Below are positions 7,620 to 15,478 of a DNA stretch of 64,000 bases, piece after piece. Both the position numbers and the translations under genes were made by a program. The notes under the pieces were generated by a model. The model searched no databases. It was not told the DNA's origin and saw only the letters and a list, made by a program, of their open reading frames with translations. The stretch is from JAVBMC01 sp031552845. Lineage in GTDB: Bacteria > Verrucomicrobiota > Kiritimatiellia > RFP12 > DVOR01. Positions within the stretch are counted from its first letter, which is position 1, and the number at the start of each line of letters is the position of its first letter. The stretch spans positions 9,591 to 73,590 of the forward strand of contig JAVBMC010000010.1 of assembly GCA_031552845.1 (NCBI GenBank), in the 5' to 3' direction.

Positions 7620-8887
7620 AGACCGCTAATTGTTCAAACGAAAACAACTCCTCAAGATGGAGAACTGCGACGGTTAATCAATTGGTGGCAGAAGAAGTTC
7701 TTGAAAAACCACTTGATGGGAATCATGGTGGAAAACATCCCAAAGGGGAAGATTTTGTTAGTAGTGGTATACCATTCATCATGGCGACTGATATTAATAA
7801 AAGCAAAATAGACCTTATCAATTGTAGCTTTATTACAAAGAAACAGGCCGATTCTTTAAATAAAGGATTCTCGGTTACGGGTGATGTTTTATTAACCCAC
7901 AAAGCAACATTGGGGAGAACAGCTATTGTTGGTACGCTTGAGGTGCCGTATATAATGTTAACTCCACAGGTAACTTATTACAGAATAAAAAATCCAGATG
8001 TACTTGATCGTAGATTCCTCAAATATTATTTTGACTCTCCGGTTTTTCAAGATACGTTAGCGAATCACGGTGACAGTGGGTCAACACGTGCTTATGTTGG
8101 AATTACTGCGCAAGGTGAATTGCCCATTACTTTTCCACGATTTCCCGAGCAACGAGCGATAGCGGATATTCTGAGCAGCCTTGATGACAAAATCGACCTG
8201 CTGCACCGCCAAAATAAAACCCTTGAATCCCTCGCCGAAACCCTCTTCCGCCAATGGTTCATCGAAGAAGCCCAACCCGACTGGAAGGAAGGCAAGCTGG
8301 GGGATTATGTTAATATTGGAATTGGTAGAACTCCTCCACGAAATCAACATCAATGGTTCTCGTCCAAAGATAGTGGTGATGTGAAATGGATTTCCATAAA
8401 AGACATGGCTGCAGAGGGTGTCTTCTTGTTTGATTCGGCGGAATGTCTTACCAAAGAAGCCGTTGCGGTTTTTAATATCCCGGTTATTCCTCCTAATACA
8501 GTACTTCTGAGTTTTAAAATGACTGTAGGGCGAGTCGGCATTATAACGGAGCCAATGCTTTCAAATGAGGCAATCGCTCATTTTGTGATAAGAGAAGATA
8601 CACCATTCACATCGGAGTATTTGTACTTGTTTCTGAAGAGTTATCAATATGATCTACTTGGGAGCACGTCATCTATCGTCACGGCAATTAACTCAACAAT
8701 GATTAAAGAGCTGGAAATTTCAATTCCGCCTCAATCACTGATGCAAAAATTCACCGACACCACAAGAGATACGTTTCAGAAAATCAAGGCGAATCAACAA
8801 CAAATCAAGTCACTCGAATTACTTCGTGATACGTTATTACCAAAGTTAATGAATGGAGACATTCAGATAGCTAGTGTTCAACTTTAG
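7616..8887 (+). CDS. hsdS: Type I restriction-modification specificity subunit HsdS
   Basis: This 423-residue S subunit has two target-recognition domains, each followed by a helical spacer. TRD1 is at about 15-175, and the first spacer is LSSLDDKIDLLHRQNKTLESLAETLFRQWF (about 185-215). TRD2 is at about 220-375, with the second spacer at the C-terminus (KIKANQQQIKSLELLRDTLLPKLMNGDI). It sets the DNA sequence recognised by the MTase and by the R2M2S complex. Both TRDs are clearly AT-rich while the central spacer (8140-8310) is GC-rich like hsdM. That pattern is expected when TRDs are exchanged horizontally. The start overlaps the copied hsdM tail stop (ATGA). Confidence 0.94.
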   Translation: MKTANCSNENNSSRWRTATVNQLVAEEVLEKPLDGNHGGKHPKGEDFVSSGIPFIMATDINKSKIDLINCSFITKKQADSLNKGFSVTGDVLLTHKATLGRTAIVGTLEVPYIMLTPQVTYYRIKNPDVLDRRFLKYYFDSPVFQDTLANHGDSGSTRAYVGITAQGELPITFPRFPEQRAIADILSSLDDKIDLLHRQNKTLESLAETLFRQWFIEEAQPDWKEGKLGDYVNIGIGRTPPRNQHQWFSSKDSGDVKWISIKDMAAEGVFLFDSAECLTKEAVAVFNIPVIPPNTVLLSFKMTVGRVGIITEPMLSNEAIAHFVIREDTPFTSEYLYLFLKSYQYDLLGSTSSIVTAINSTMIKELEISIPPQSLMQKFTDTTRDTFQKIKANQQQIKSLELLRDTLLPKLMNGDIQIASVQL

Positions 8888-8901
8888 AAAGGACATCACT
8901 C

Positions 8902-10290
8902 ATGGCATCAATAACTCGATTCGAAATTAAACAACTCCATGGCTATAAAAACGTGGATCTTCGTTTAGAAGATAACACAATAATTCTCGTTGGAGAAAAT
9001 GGAGCCGGGAAAACAACGATTCTGCAACTTTTTTATTACTTGTTGTCTGGACAATGGAATCTCATTGTTACTCGCTTTCGGTTCTCAGAACTTGTATTGA
9101 CAATTGACGGGACCCCTCACGTACTGAAATATTCTGAATTTGCACAACCATTGCAAGATATTATAGACGCTCGTATTCTACATCGTCTCCCAAGTATAGT
9201 TCGATTTCGTCTCCGGAGGCTTCGAGAGCGACAAAACGGGCAATTGTCGATTTCTGATATTGAAGGACTCTGCGCGGAGTACGATATTCCCTTTCACCGG
9301 TTACTACGCGAAATGGATCAAGAAGAGCAACTGGATTTGTTTTCTGTTGAAAGGGGAAACAAATTTGAATCGTTGAGCAAATCCTTTTGGGATATACGAA
9401 AATCCTTACAAGCTCAAATTTTATACTTGCCAACTTATCGACGTATTGAGCAAGAGCTAAACCTGATCTTTAAGGGTATGGACGATCATAACCTTCTTCA
9501 ACACCGTGAGATGCTTAAGTCTCGTAGAGAAACTGATACGTATATTGAATTGATTGAGTTTGGGATGAGAGATGTCCAATGTAACATTAAGGAAACACTC
9601 GCTCAATTAACCACGTTTGCCAGAGCGAATCTTAATAAACTAACATTTAGTTACCTCAGTGAAATTGTTGAAGAAAAAGATCAAGATATAGACTTGCAAG
9701 ATATACGCGGTGCGTCTGATTCGACCGTGGATAATATCCTCGATCGTATTCAAGATCATATACTCTCAGATCAAAGTAAGCAGCATTTGCGAGAAAGTAT
9801 TAGAAGGGTTAGGGATGGAGAAGAAATATCAGGACGTGTTCAGCTGATATGTCATTATTTCTCTAAGCTTATGAAATTTCAAAAACAGATTCAGACAAGA
9901 GAGTCGCAAATGACAGCGTTTTGTGATGTTTGCAATGAGTATATGACTGATAAAGAATTGAAATATGATGGGACCGCTTACCAATTTAGTATTGTCCCCA
10001 AGGGCAATATGCCGCGGTCTGGCAAAATAGAACTTCATCATCTTTCTTCAGGGGAGAAACAAATAGTATCTCTTTTCAGCCATCTCTATTTGTCTGGTAA
10101 AAAAAGTTATTTTGTTTTAATAGATGAGCCTGAACTTTCACTTTCAGTACCATGGCAACGAAGATTTCTTTTGGATATTAAAAAGGGAAAGTTTTGCAGC
10201 GGGTTGGTTGCGGTGACACATTCCCCCTTCATCTATGATAATGAGCTAAAACATTATGCGCATGGATTAGGCGAGTTCATTGTTAGTTAA
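8902..10290 (+). CDS. ariA: AAA ATPase, PARIS AriA-like
   Basis: This 462-residue ABC/SMC-type ATPase of the AAA_15 group has Walker A GENGAGKT at 31-38. A long helical insertion follows, then the signature HHLSSGEKQIVSLFSHL (near 375), Walker B VLIDEPELSLS (near 405) and the H-loop VAVTHSPFI (near 440). In PARIS, AriA assembles a scaffold that holds the AriB nuclease until a phage anti-restriction protein such as T7 Ocr is sensed. The partner with a DUF4435 domain follows after 12 bases, and both sizes fit PARIS. The gene sits between hsdS and hsdR on the same strand. It is AT-rich compared with hsdM and hsdR, which suggests separate acquisition. A different ATPase/TOPRIM-type defence pair remains possible. 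Confidence 0.75.
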   Translation: MASITRFEIKQLHGYKNVDLRLEDNTIILVGENGAGKTTILQLFYYLLSGQWNLIVTRFRFSELVLTIDGTPHVLKYSEFAQPLQDIIDARILHRLPSIVRFRLRRLRERQNGQLSISDIEGLCAEYDIPFHRLLREMDQEEQLDLFSVERGNKFESLSKSFWDIRKSLQAQILYLPTYRRIEQELNLIFKGMDDHNLLQHREMLKSRRETDTYIELIEFGMRDVQCNIKETLAQLTTFARANLNKLTFSYLSEIVEEKDQDIDLQDIRGASDSTVDNILDRIQDHILSDQSKQHLRESIRRVRDGEEISGRVQLICHYFSKLMKFQKQIQTRESQMTAFCDVCNEYMTDKELKYDGTAYQFSIVPKGNMPRSGKIELHHLSSGEKQIVSLFSHLYLSGKKSYFVLIDEPELSLSVPWQRRFLLDIKKGKFCSGLVAVTHSPFIYDNELKHYAHGLGEFIVS

Positions 10291-10302
10291 AAGGAGTCTA
10301 TT

Positions 10303-11274
10303 ATGGCAGATAAAATGCTTAAGACTCTTGCAGAGGCTTGTGATCGCACAGAGCAGACATGTTATCATGAATTTCTTCTGCGATACTCTGCGACAGCGAA
10401 GATAGTTTATGGGTTTGTGGAAGGTAAAACGGATCCCTGTTTTTATAGAGGATTCATTGAATCCTTGTTGCCCAGTGGGTGGAGTGCAGAGTTGTGGCCT
10501 GCAGGAAACAAAGATAAGGTGTATGCCATTCATAGAGAGATGAACTGGGAGACATATTCCCCCCAAAGAATCTGTTTTTTTGTAGATAGAGACCTGTCGG
10601 AAGTTTTATCGGATAGGCTAGAAGCAGCTTCTAATATTTATATTACAGATAACTATTCGATTGAAAATGACGTAGTGAATAAATGTACTTGTCATCGTGT
10701 TTTAACAGAAGTTTATGAGTTAGGCTTGGTTAAGCATGATGAGATGGATGTTGTATGCAGTCTTTTTGAGACCGAGCTCGAGAAATTTTGTAAAGCAATG
10801 ATTCCCATCATGTCTTGGATTGTACATTGGCTTAGAGATAACAAATATCCAAATGATTTGGACAATATTAATATTGGAAAGATATTTTCATTTTCAGACG
10901 AGGGAGCATGTATGCAAAAGTCTTTTTCTAATAGGACAGACTTAGCTCAATATCTTCATGTTACATGTGGCGTTTCTTATGATGAGCAGACAGATATAAT
11001 ATCAATCCAGAAAGAGATCTTCGCAACGACTCGTTATCGTGGCCTTATACGTGGGAAATGGCTCTTTTGGTTTCTAATTAATTTTTGTAATTCGGTGCGA
11101 CGGTCTAGCAAGCTATGGGCTCAGTCCTCCAGTAAGTTACCCAAGAAACAGATACACTTGTCGCATAAAAATGCAATGAAAGATGTCGCTTGTCGAGGCC
11201 GTAGGCCTGACTCGTTATCTCAATTTTTGAATACTACATATTGCGTTTATATTGGCAACTTACAGAGCGAATGA
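10303..11274 (+). CDS. ariB: DUF4435 TOPRIM-like nuclease, PARIS AriB-like
   Basis: This 323-residue protein has the DUF4435/TOPRIM pattern: VYGFVEGKTDP with acidic E40, CFFVDRDLSE with D95 and D97, and ITDNYSIENDVV (about 112-123). These are the metal-binding acids of the fold. In studied PARIS, AriB is released from AriA after sensing an anti-restriction protein and cuts tRNA, stopping growth. That activity is inferred here. A potential ribosome site (AAAGGAG) precedes ATG 10303. Its stop overlaps an in-frame ATG of hsdR at 11271, so the pair is wired into the hsd operon. The gene is AT-rich like ariA. Confidence 0.75.
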   Translation: MADKMLKTLAEACDRTEQTCYHEFLLRYSATAKIVYGFVEGKTDPCFYRGFIESLLPSGWSAELWPAGNKDKVYAIHREMNWETYSPQRICFFVDRDLSEVLSDRLEAASNIYITDNYSIENDVVNKCTCHRVLTEVYELGLVKHDEMDVVCSLFETELEKFCKAMIPIMSWIVHWLRDNKYPNDLDNINIGKIFSFSDEGACMQKSFSNRTDLAQYLHVTCGVSYDEQTDIISIQKEIFATTRYRGLIRGKWLFWFLINFCNSVRRSSKLWAQSSSKLPKKQIHLSHKNAMKDVACRGRRPDSLSQFLNTTYCVYIGNLQSE

Positions 11275-11279
11275 TCTTT

Positions 11280-14200
11280 ATGCCACGTTTAACCGAATCA
11301 GCGATTGAAGCGTTTGCGATTGAGTTGTTTGAAGCGCAAGGGTATTCGTATCTTGGCGTGGGGAGCATGGATATTGCAGATGGGACTCCGTTGTTGCCTG
11401 AGGCAACGGCGTGGGAGGATTTGGCGGGTGGGGTTAAGCGTGAGGATTATGCGGAGGTTATTTTGGTTGATCGTTTGTCGGAGGTGCTTCGGCGAATTAA
11501 TCCGGCCTTACCTCAGGAGTTGTTGGATGATGCGTTGAAGGTGGTGCAGCGGATTCATTCGCCGGAGCTGATGGCGAATAATGAGGCGTTTCATCGGTTG
11601 TTGACGGAGGGGGTGCCGGTTAGTTTCCATAGGGATGGCGCTGAGCGCGGCGAGCGGGTGTGGCTGGTGGATTTTGATGAGCCGTTGAATAATGATTTTG
11701 CAGTGGTGAATCAGTTTACGGTGATTGAAGGTGGCCGTAATAAACGCCCGGACGTGGTGTTGTTTGTGAATGGATTGCCGTTGGTGGTGATTGAGTTGAA
11801 GAATCCTGCCGATGAGAAGGCGACGGTGCAGTCGGCTTTCCGGCAGATTGAGACGTATAAGCAGGCGATCCCAAGTTTGTTCACGACGAATGCGATGGTG
11901 GTGATTTCCGATGGGTTGGAGGCGAAGGCGGGGACGATCTCGTCGGACTTCTCGCGATTCATGAAGTGGAAGAGCGCCGATGGTAAGATCGAGGCTTCTA
12001 AGCTGATGAGCGAGTTGGAGGTTTTGATCCGTGGGATGTTGAATCGTGAAACGCTGCTGGATCTGGTGCGGCATTTTATTGTGTTTGAGAAGGGTCGGCG
12101 TGAGGATCCGCAGACGCAGCAGGTTTCAGTCGTCACCGCCAAGAAGCTGGCGGCGTATCATCAGTACTATGCAGTGAATGCGGCAGTGGCCTCCACCCTG
12201 CGTGCTGCGGGGATGAATTGTGGGAGCGCGGGGCTTCCGCCCCGCATTCATGAAGAGACAGCGGCTTTTTCTGCTCAAGAGAAGGGTTGGTATTCTCGAG
12301 GCTATTTGCCGCATCGGGATGAAGTGGGACTCATTCAAGCTATTACATTTCGCCTTGCGGATTCGCTTCCACAAGCAAAGCTTCGTCAGCTTGAAGATGA
12401 GCTTTCTTCGTTACCTGAGGATGAACGCGAAAATACCCGGCGTAACCGCATTGAACAATGGCTCGATGCCGGTATGGGGTGTTGTGCTTTGAAGAACCCA
12501 ACGCTTGCCAAAGTTGTCCAAGATGCACTTCTGCATGATGATGGCACGCGGTATCGGTTATTAGCGTGGTGCATCATGCCGAATCATGTGCATGTGTTAA
12601 TCCGTCCACTGGTTCCGTTGTCGGAGATTGTGGGGACTTGGAAGTCGTTTACGGCGCATTGGGCAAAGAAGAATTTGCTGGGAGCGCTGGCGTCCTCGCC
12701 GGCATTGTGTGTAAGTAAAGAGAAGGTGGATGGTAGTTATTTAGCCGCCGAGGACAGCGGCGCTCCCAGGGTGTGGCAGCGGGAGTATTGGGATCGGTAT
12801 GTGCGTAATGAGGAGCATTATCATAACACGATCGCTTATATTCATGAGAATCCGGTGAAGGCAGGGTTGTGTGGGAGTCCGGCGGCTTGGCAGTGGTCGA
12901 GTAGTGATAAAAAGGAGGGTAGTTATTCAGCCGCCGGGGACGGCGGCGTTCCCAGGGTGGAAGAGAGGCCCATCTCGTATGGTTTGCCGGATGCGTTGTC
13001 GCAGCCTGAGGGTGACCGTAAGGCGGGGGTGGTGTGGCATACGCAGGGTTCGGGCAAGTCGCTGTCGATGGTGTTTTATACGGGTAAGATCGTGCTGGCG
13101 TTGAATAATCCGACGGTGGTGGTGATTACCGATCGGAATGATTTGGATGATCAGTTGTTTGATACGTTCGCGGCGTCGCGTCAGTTGCTGCGGCAGGATC
13201 CCGTGCAGGCGGAGAGTTGCGAGCATTTGCGGGAGTTGTTGAAGGTGGCCGGCGGCGGCGTGGTGTTTACGACGATTCAGAAGTTTCAGCCGGAGTCGGG
13301 GAATATACATGAGGAGCTTTCGGCGCGCGGGAATATCGTTGTAATTGCGGATGAGGCGCATCGCACGCAGTATGGATTTCAAGCGAAGACGGTGGATGCG
13401 ACGGATGCGGCTGGGAATGTGATCGGCCAGCGGGTTGTTTATGGTTTTGCGAAGTATCTGCGCGATGCGTTGCCGAATGCGACTTATCTTGGGTTTACCG
13501 GTACGCCGATTGAGAAGAGTGATAAGAATACGCCGGCGGTGTTTGGCAACTATGTGGATATTTATGACATTGCCAAGGCGGTTGAAGATGGCGCCACGGT
13601 GCGGATCTTTTATGAGAGTCGTTTGGCGAAGGTTGCGCTGTCGGACGAGGGGCGGCAGTTGGTGCGCGAGCTGGATGATGAGATCGATGCGGAGGATTTG
13701 AGCGATACGCAGAAGGCCAAGGCACGCTGGACGAAGATGGAGGCGTTGATTGGCAGCAAGAACCGCATCATTACTTTGGCCCGTGATGTTGTGACGCATT
13801 TTGAAACACGGCAATCGGCGATGGATGGCAAGGGGATGCTGGTGAGCATGTCGCGTCGGATTGCCGCTGAGCTGTATGCGGAGATTATCAAGCTGCGGCC
13901 GGAGTGGCATTCGGATGATTTGAATAAGGGCGCGGTGAAGGTGGTGATGACTTCGGCGAGCAGTGATGGTCCGGAGATTGCCAAGCATCATACTAACAAG
14001 GAGCAGCGTAAGGTACTGGCTGCACGGATGAAGAATCCGGCGGATCCGTTGAAGCTGGTGATTGTGCGTGATATGTGGCTGACGGGGTTTGACGTGCCGA
14101 ACTTGCATACGCTTTATATCGACAAGCCGATGCGCGGGCATAATCTGATGCAGGCGATTGCACGGGTGAATCGGGTGTATCCGGGCAAGACGGGCGGCTT

Positions 14201-15269
14201 GGTGGTGGATTACTTGGGTATCGCGGCGGATTTGAAGGAGGCGTTGTCGTTCTACTCCGATTCGGGCGGGCGGGGTGATCCGGCTGTGGCACAGGAGCAG
14301 GCGGTGGAGCTGATGCTCGAAAAGCTGGAGGTTGTCTCGGCGATGTTTCATGGGTTTGCCTATGAGACCTATTTTGCGGCTGAGACGGCGGAGAAGCTTA
14401 AGTTAATCCTTGCCGCCGAAGATCATATCCTCGGGCTTGAGAATGGCAAGAAGCGGTTCATTGATGAGGTGACGGCGCTGTCGCAGGCGTTTGCTATTGC
14501 CGTGCCGCATGAGCAGGCGTTGGACGTACGCGACGAGGTGGGATTCTTTCAGGCGGTCAAGGCGCGGTTGGTGAAGTTTGAGCCGAGCGGAGAGGGCCGC
14601 ACTGATGAGGAGATGGAGACGGCGATTCGGCAGGTGATTGATCAGGCGTTGGTGTCGGAGCAGGTGGTGGATGTGTTTGATGCCGCCGGAATCAAGAAGC
14701 CGGACATTTCGATCCTGTCGGATGAGTTCTTGGAAGAGCTACGCAACAAGCAGCACAAGAATCTCGCGATGGAGGTGTTGAAGAAGCTGCTGCATGATGA
14801 AATCAAAACGCTGGCCCAAAAGAACATCGTCGAGGGCAAGCGCTTGTTGGATATGCTGGAAGAGGCGATCAAGAAGTACCAGAATAAGATTTTGACCGCC
14901 GCCGAGTTCATGGAGACGTTGATCAACTTGAGCAAGGAGACGGTCAAGACTACCCATGCCGCGGATGAGATGGGGTTGACAGAACCGGAGTATGCGTTTT
15001 ATTCGGCTGTGGCGAACAATCAGAGCGCGCGGGAGCTGATGCAGAAAGATAAGCTGCGCGAGCTGGCAGTGGAGCTGTTCAACCAAGTGCGGCGCAATGC
15101 CACGATCGATTGGACGCGGAAGGAGAGCGTGCGTGCCAGTTTGAAGGTGGCAATCAAGCGTACGTTACGAAAATTCGGTTATCCGCCGGATATGCAGGCC
15201 TTGGCAACGGAGACAGTGTTGAAGCAGGCGGAGTCGATTGCGGATCAATTACTGCAAGCGGACGAATGA
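11280..15269 (+). CDS. hsdR: Type I restriction endonuclease HsdR with in-frame RAYT transposase insertion
   Basis: HsdR is the ATP-driven translocase and nuclease of the type I complex. The N-terminal HSDR_N nuclease domain shows PDVVLF (D158) and VIELK (E172, K174). The helicase domains show Walker A GSGKS (about 590-594), IADEAH (about 690) and LGFTGTPIE, followed by the second RecA-like domain and a helical C-terminus. Start 11280 (MPRLTES) matches the family start. ATG 11271, overlapping ariB, is an alternative. The protein is about 1329 residues against about 1065 expected. The excess is one block, residues about 311-574, which is a complete RAYT ORF with REP arms inserted just before motif I with no stop or frameshift. 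The gene is G-rich and GC-rich, unlike the neighbouring ariAB. Confidence 0.93.
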   Translation: MPRLTESAIEAFAIELFEAQGYSYLGVGSMDIADGTPLLPEATAWEDLAGGVKREDYAEVILVDRLSEVLRRINPALPQELLDDALKVVQRIHSPELMANNEAFHRLLTEGVPVSFHRDGAERGERVWLVDFDEPLNNDFAVVNQFTVIEGGRNKRPDVVLFVNGLPLVVIELKNPADEKATVQSAFRQIETYKQAIPSLFTTNAMVVISDGLEAKAGTISSDFSRFMKWKSADGKIEASKLMSELEVLIRGMLNRETLLDLVRHFIVFEKGRREDPQTQQVSVVTAKKLAAYHQYYAVNAAVASTLRAAGMNCGSAGLPPRIHEETAAFSAQEKGWYSRGYLPHRDEVGLIQAITFRLADSLPQAKLRQLEDELSSLPEDERENTRRNRIEQWLDAGMGCCALKNPTLAKVVQDALLHDDGTRYRLLAWCIMPNHVHVLIRPLVPLSEIVGTWKSFTAHWAKKNLLGALASSPALCVSKEKVDGSYLAAEDSGAPRVWQREYWDRYVRNEEHYHNTIAYIHENPVKAGLCGSPAAWQWSSSDKKEGSYSAAGDGGVPRVEERPISYGLPDALSQPEGDRKAGVVWHTQGSGKSLSMVFYTGKIVLALNNPTVVVITDRNDLDDQLFDTFAASRQLLRQDPVQAESCEHLRELLKVAGGGVVFTTIQKFQPESGNIHEELSARGNIVVIADEAHRTQYGFQAKTVDATDAAGNVIGQRVVYGFAKYLRDALPNATYLGFTGTPIEKSDKNTPAVFGNYVDIYDIAKAVEDGATVRIFYESRLAKVALSDEGRQLVRELDDEIDAEDLSDTQKAKARWTKMEALIGSKNRIITLARDVVTHFETRQSAMDGKGMLVSMSRRIAAELYAEIIKLRPEWHSDDLNKGAVKVVMTSASSDGPEIAKHHTNKEQRKVLAARMKNPADPLKLVIVRDMWLTGFDVPNLHTLYIDKPMRGHNLMQAIARVNRVYPGKTGGLVVDYLGIAADLKEALSFYSDSGGRGDPAVAQEQAVELMLEKLEVVSAMFHGFAYETYFAAETAEKLKLILAAEDHILGLENGKKRFIDEVTALSQAFAIAVPHEQALDVRDEVGFFQAVKARLVKFEPSGEGRTDEEMETAIRQVIDQALVSEQVVDVFDAAGIKKPDISILSDEFLEELRNKQHKNLAMEVLKKLLHDEIKTLAQKNIVEGKRLLDMLEEAIKKYQNKILTAAEFMETLINLSKETVKTTHAADEMGLTEPEYAFYSAVANNQSARELMQKDKLRELAVELFNQVRRNATIDWTRKESVRASLKVAIKRTLRKFGYPPDMQALATETVLKQAESIADQLLQADE
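12209..13001 (+). mobile_element. REP-associated tyrosine transposase (RAYT, Y1_Tnp) embedded in frame in hsdR
   Basis: The segment reads GWYSRGYLPHRDEVGLIQAI, TFRLADSLP, then CIMPNHVHVLI with the HUH pair H436/H438, later WQREYWDRYVRNEEHYHNTI and AYIHENPVKAGL with candidate catalytic tyrosine Y520 (HsdR numbering). This is the conserved RAYT/IS200-like Y1 transposase, single-strand DNA HUH enzymes that recognise REP palindromes. REP arms flank it (12229-12245 and 12912-12956). Another REP pair (12680-12770) is nested inside the transposase between its WAKKN and WQREY segments, again in frame. An internal ATG at 12213 could start a free RAYT. No target duplication is evident by eye. Confidence 0.88.
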
Positions 15270-15478
15270 TGAAGGTTATTTGAGTGGATTAGCTGAGGCG
15301 ACACTTCTTGCCTTGAAAAGGAGTGCGGTTGTTGATGATGTAGCGGGTGCACAATAACGGGATTTCTTAAATTAGATAAATCGTATCCTGCGGATAAAAG
15401 TAGGCGACAGGGGACGTGGAATGTGTTATACTGCGGGTGTGGGTTGCGACCTTGCACCCCAAAACAGGAGGCTTCTTG

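Noticed and set aside
12209..13001. HsdR insertion as an intein
   Set aside because: It lacks the Cys/Ser splice start and the HN end, while RAYT motifs are complete.
12927..14351. Long minus-strand frame opposite hsdR (474 codons)
   Set aside because: It is antisense to a conserved helicase, has a low-complexity Arg/His-rich translation and no family match. It is a shadow of G-rich codon use.
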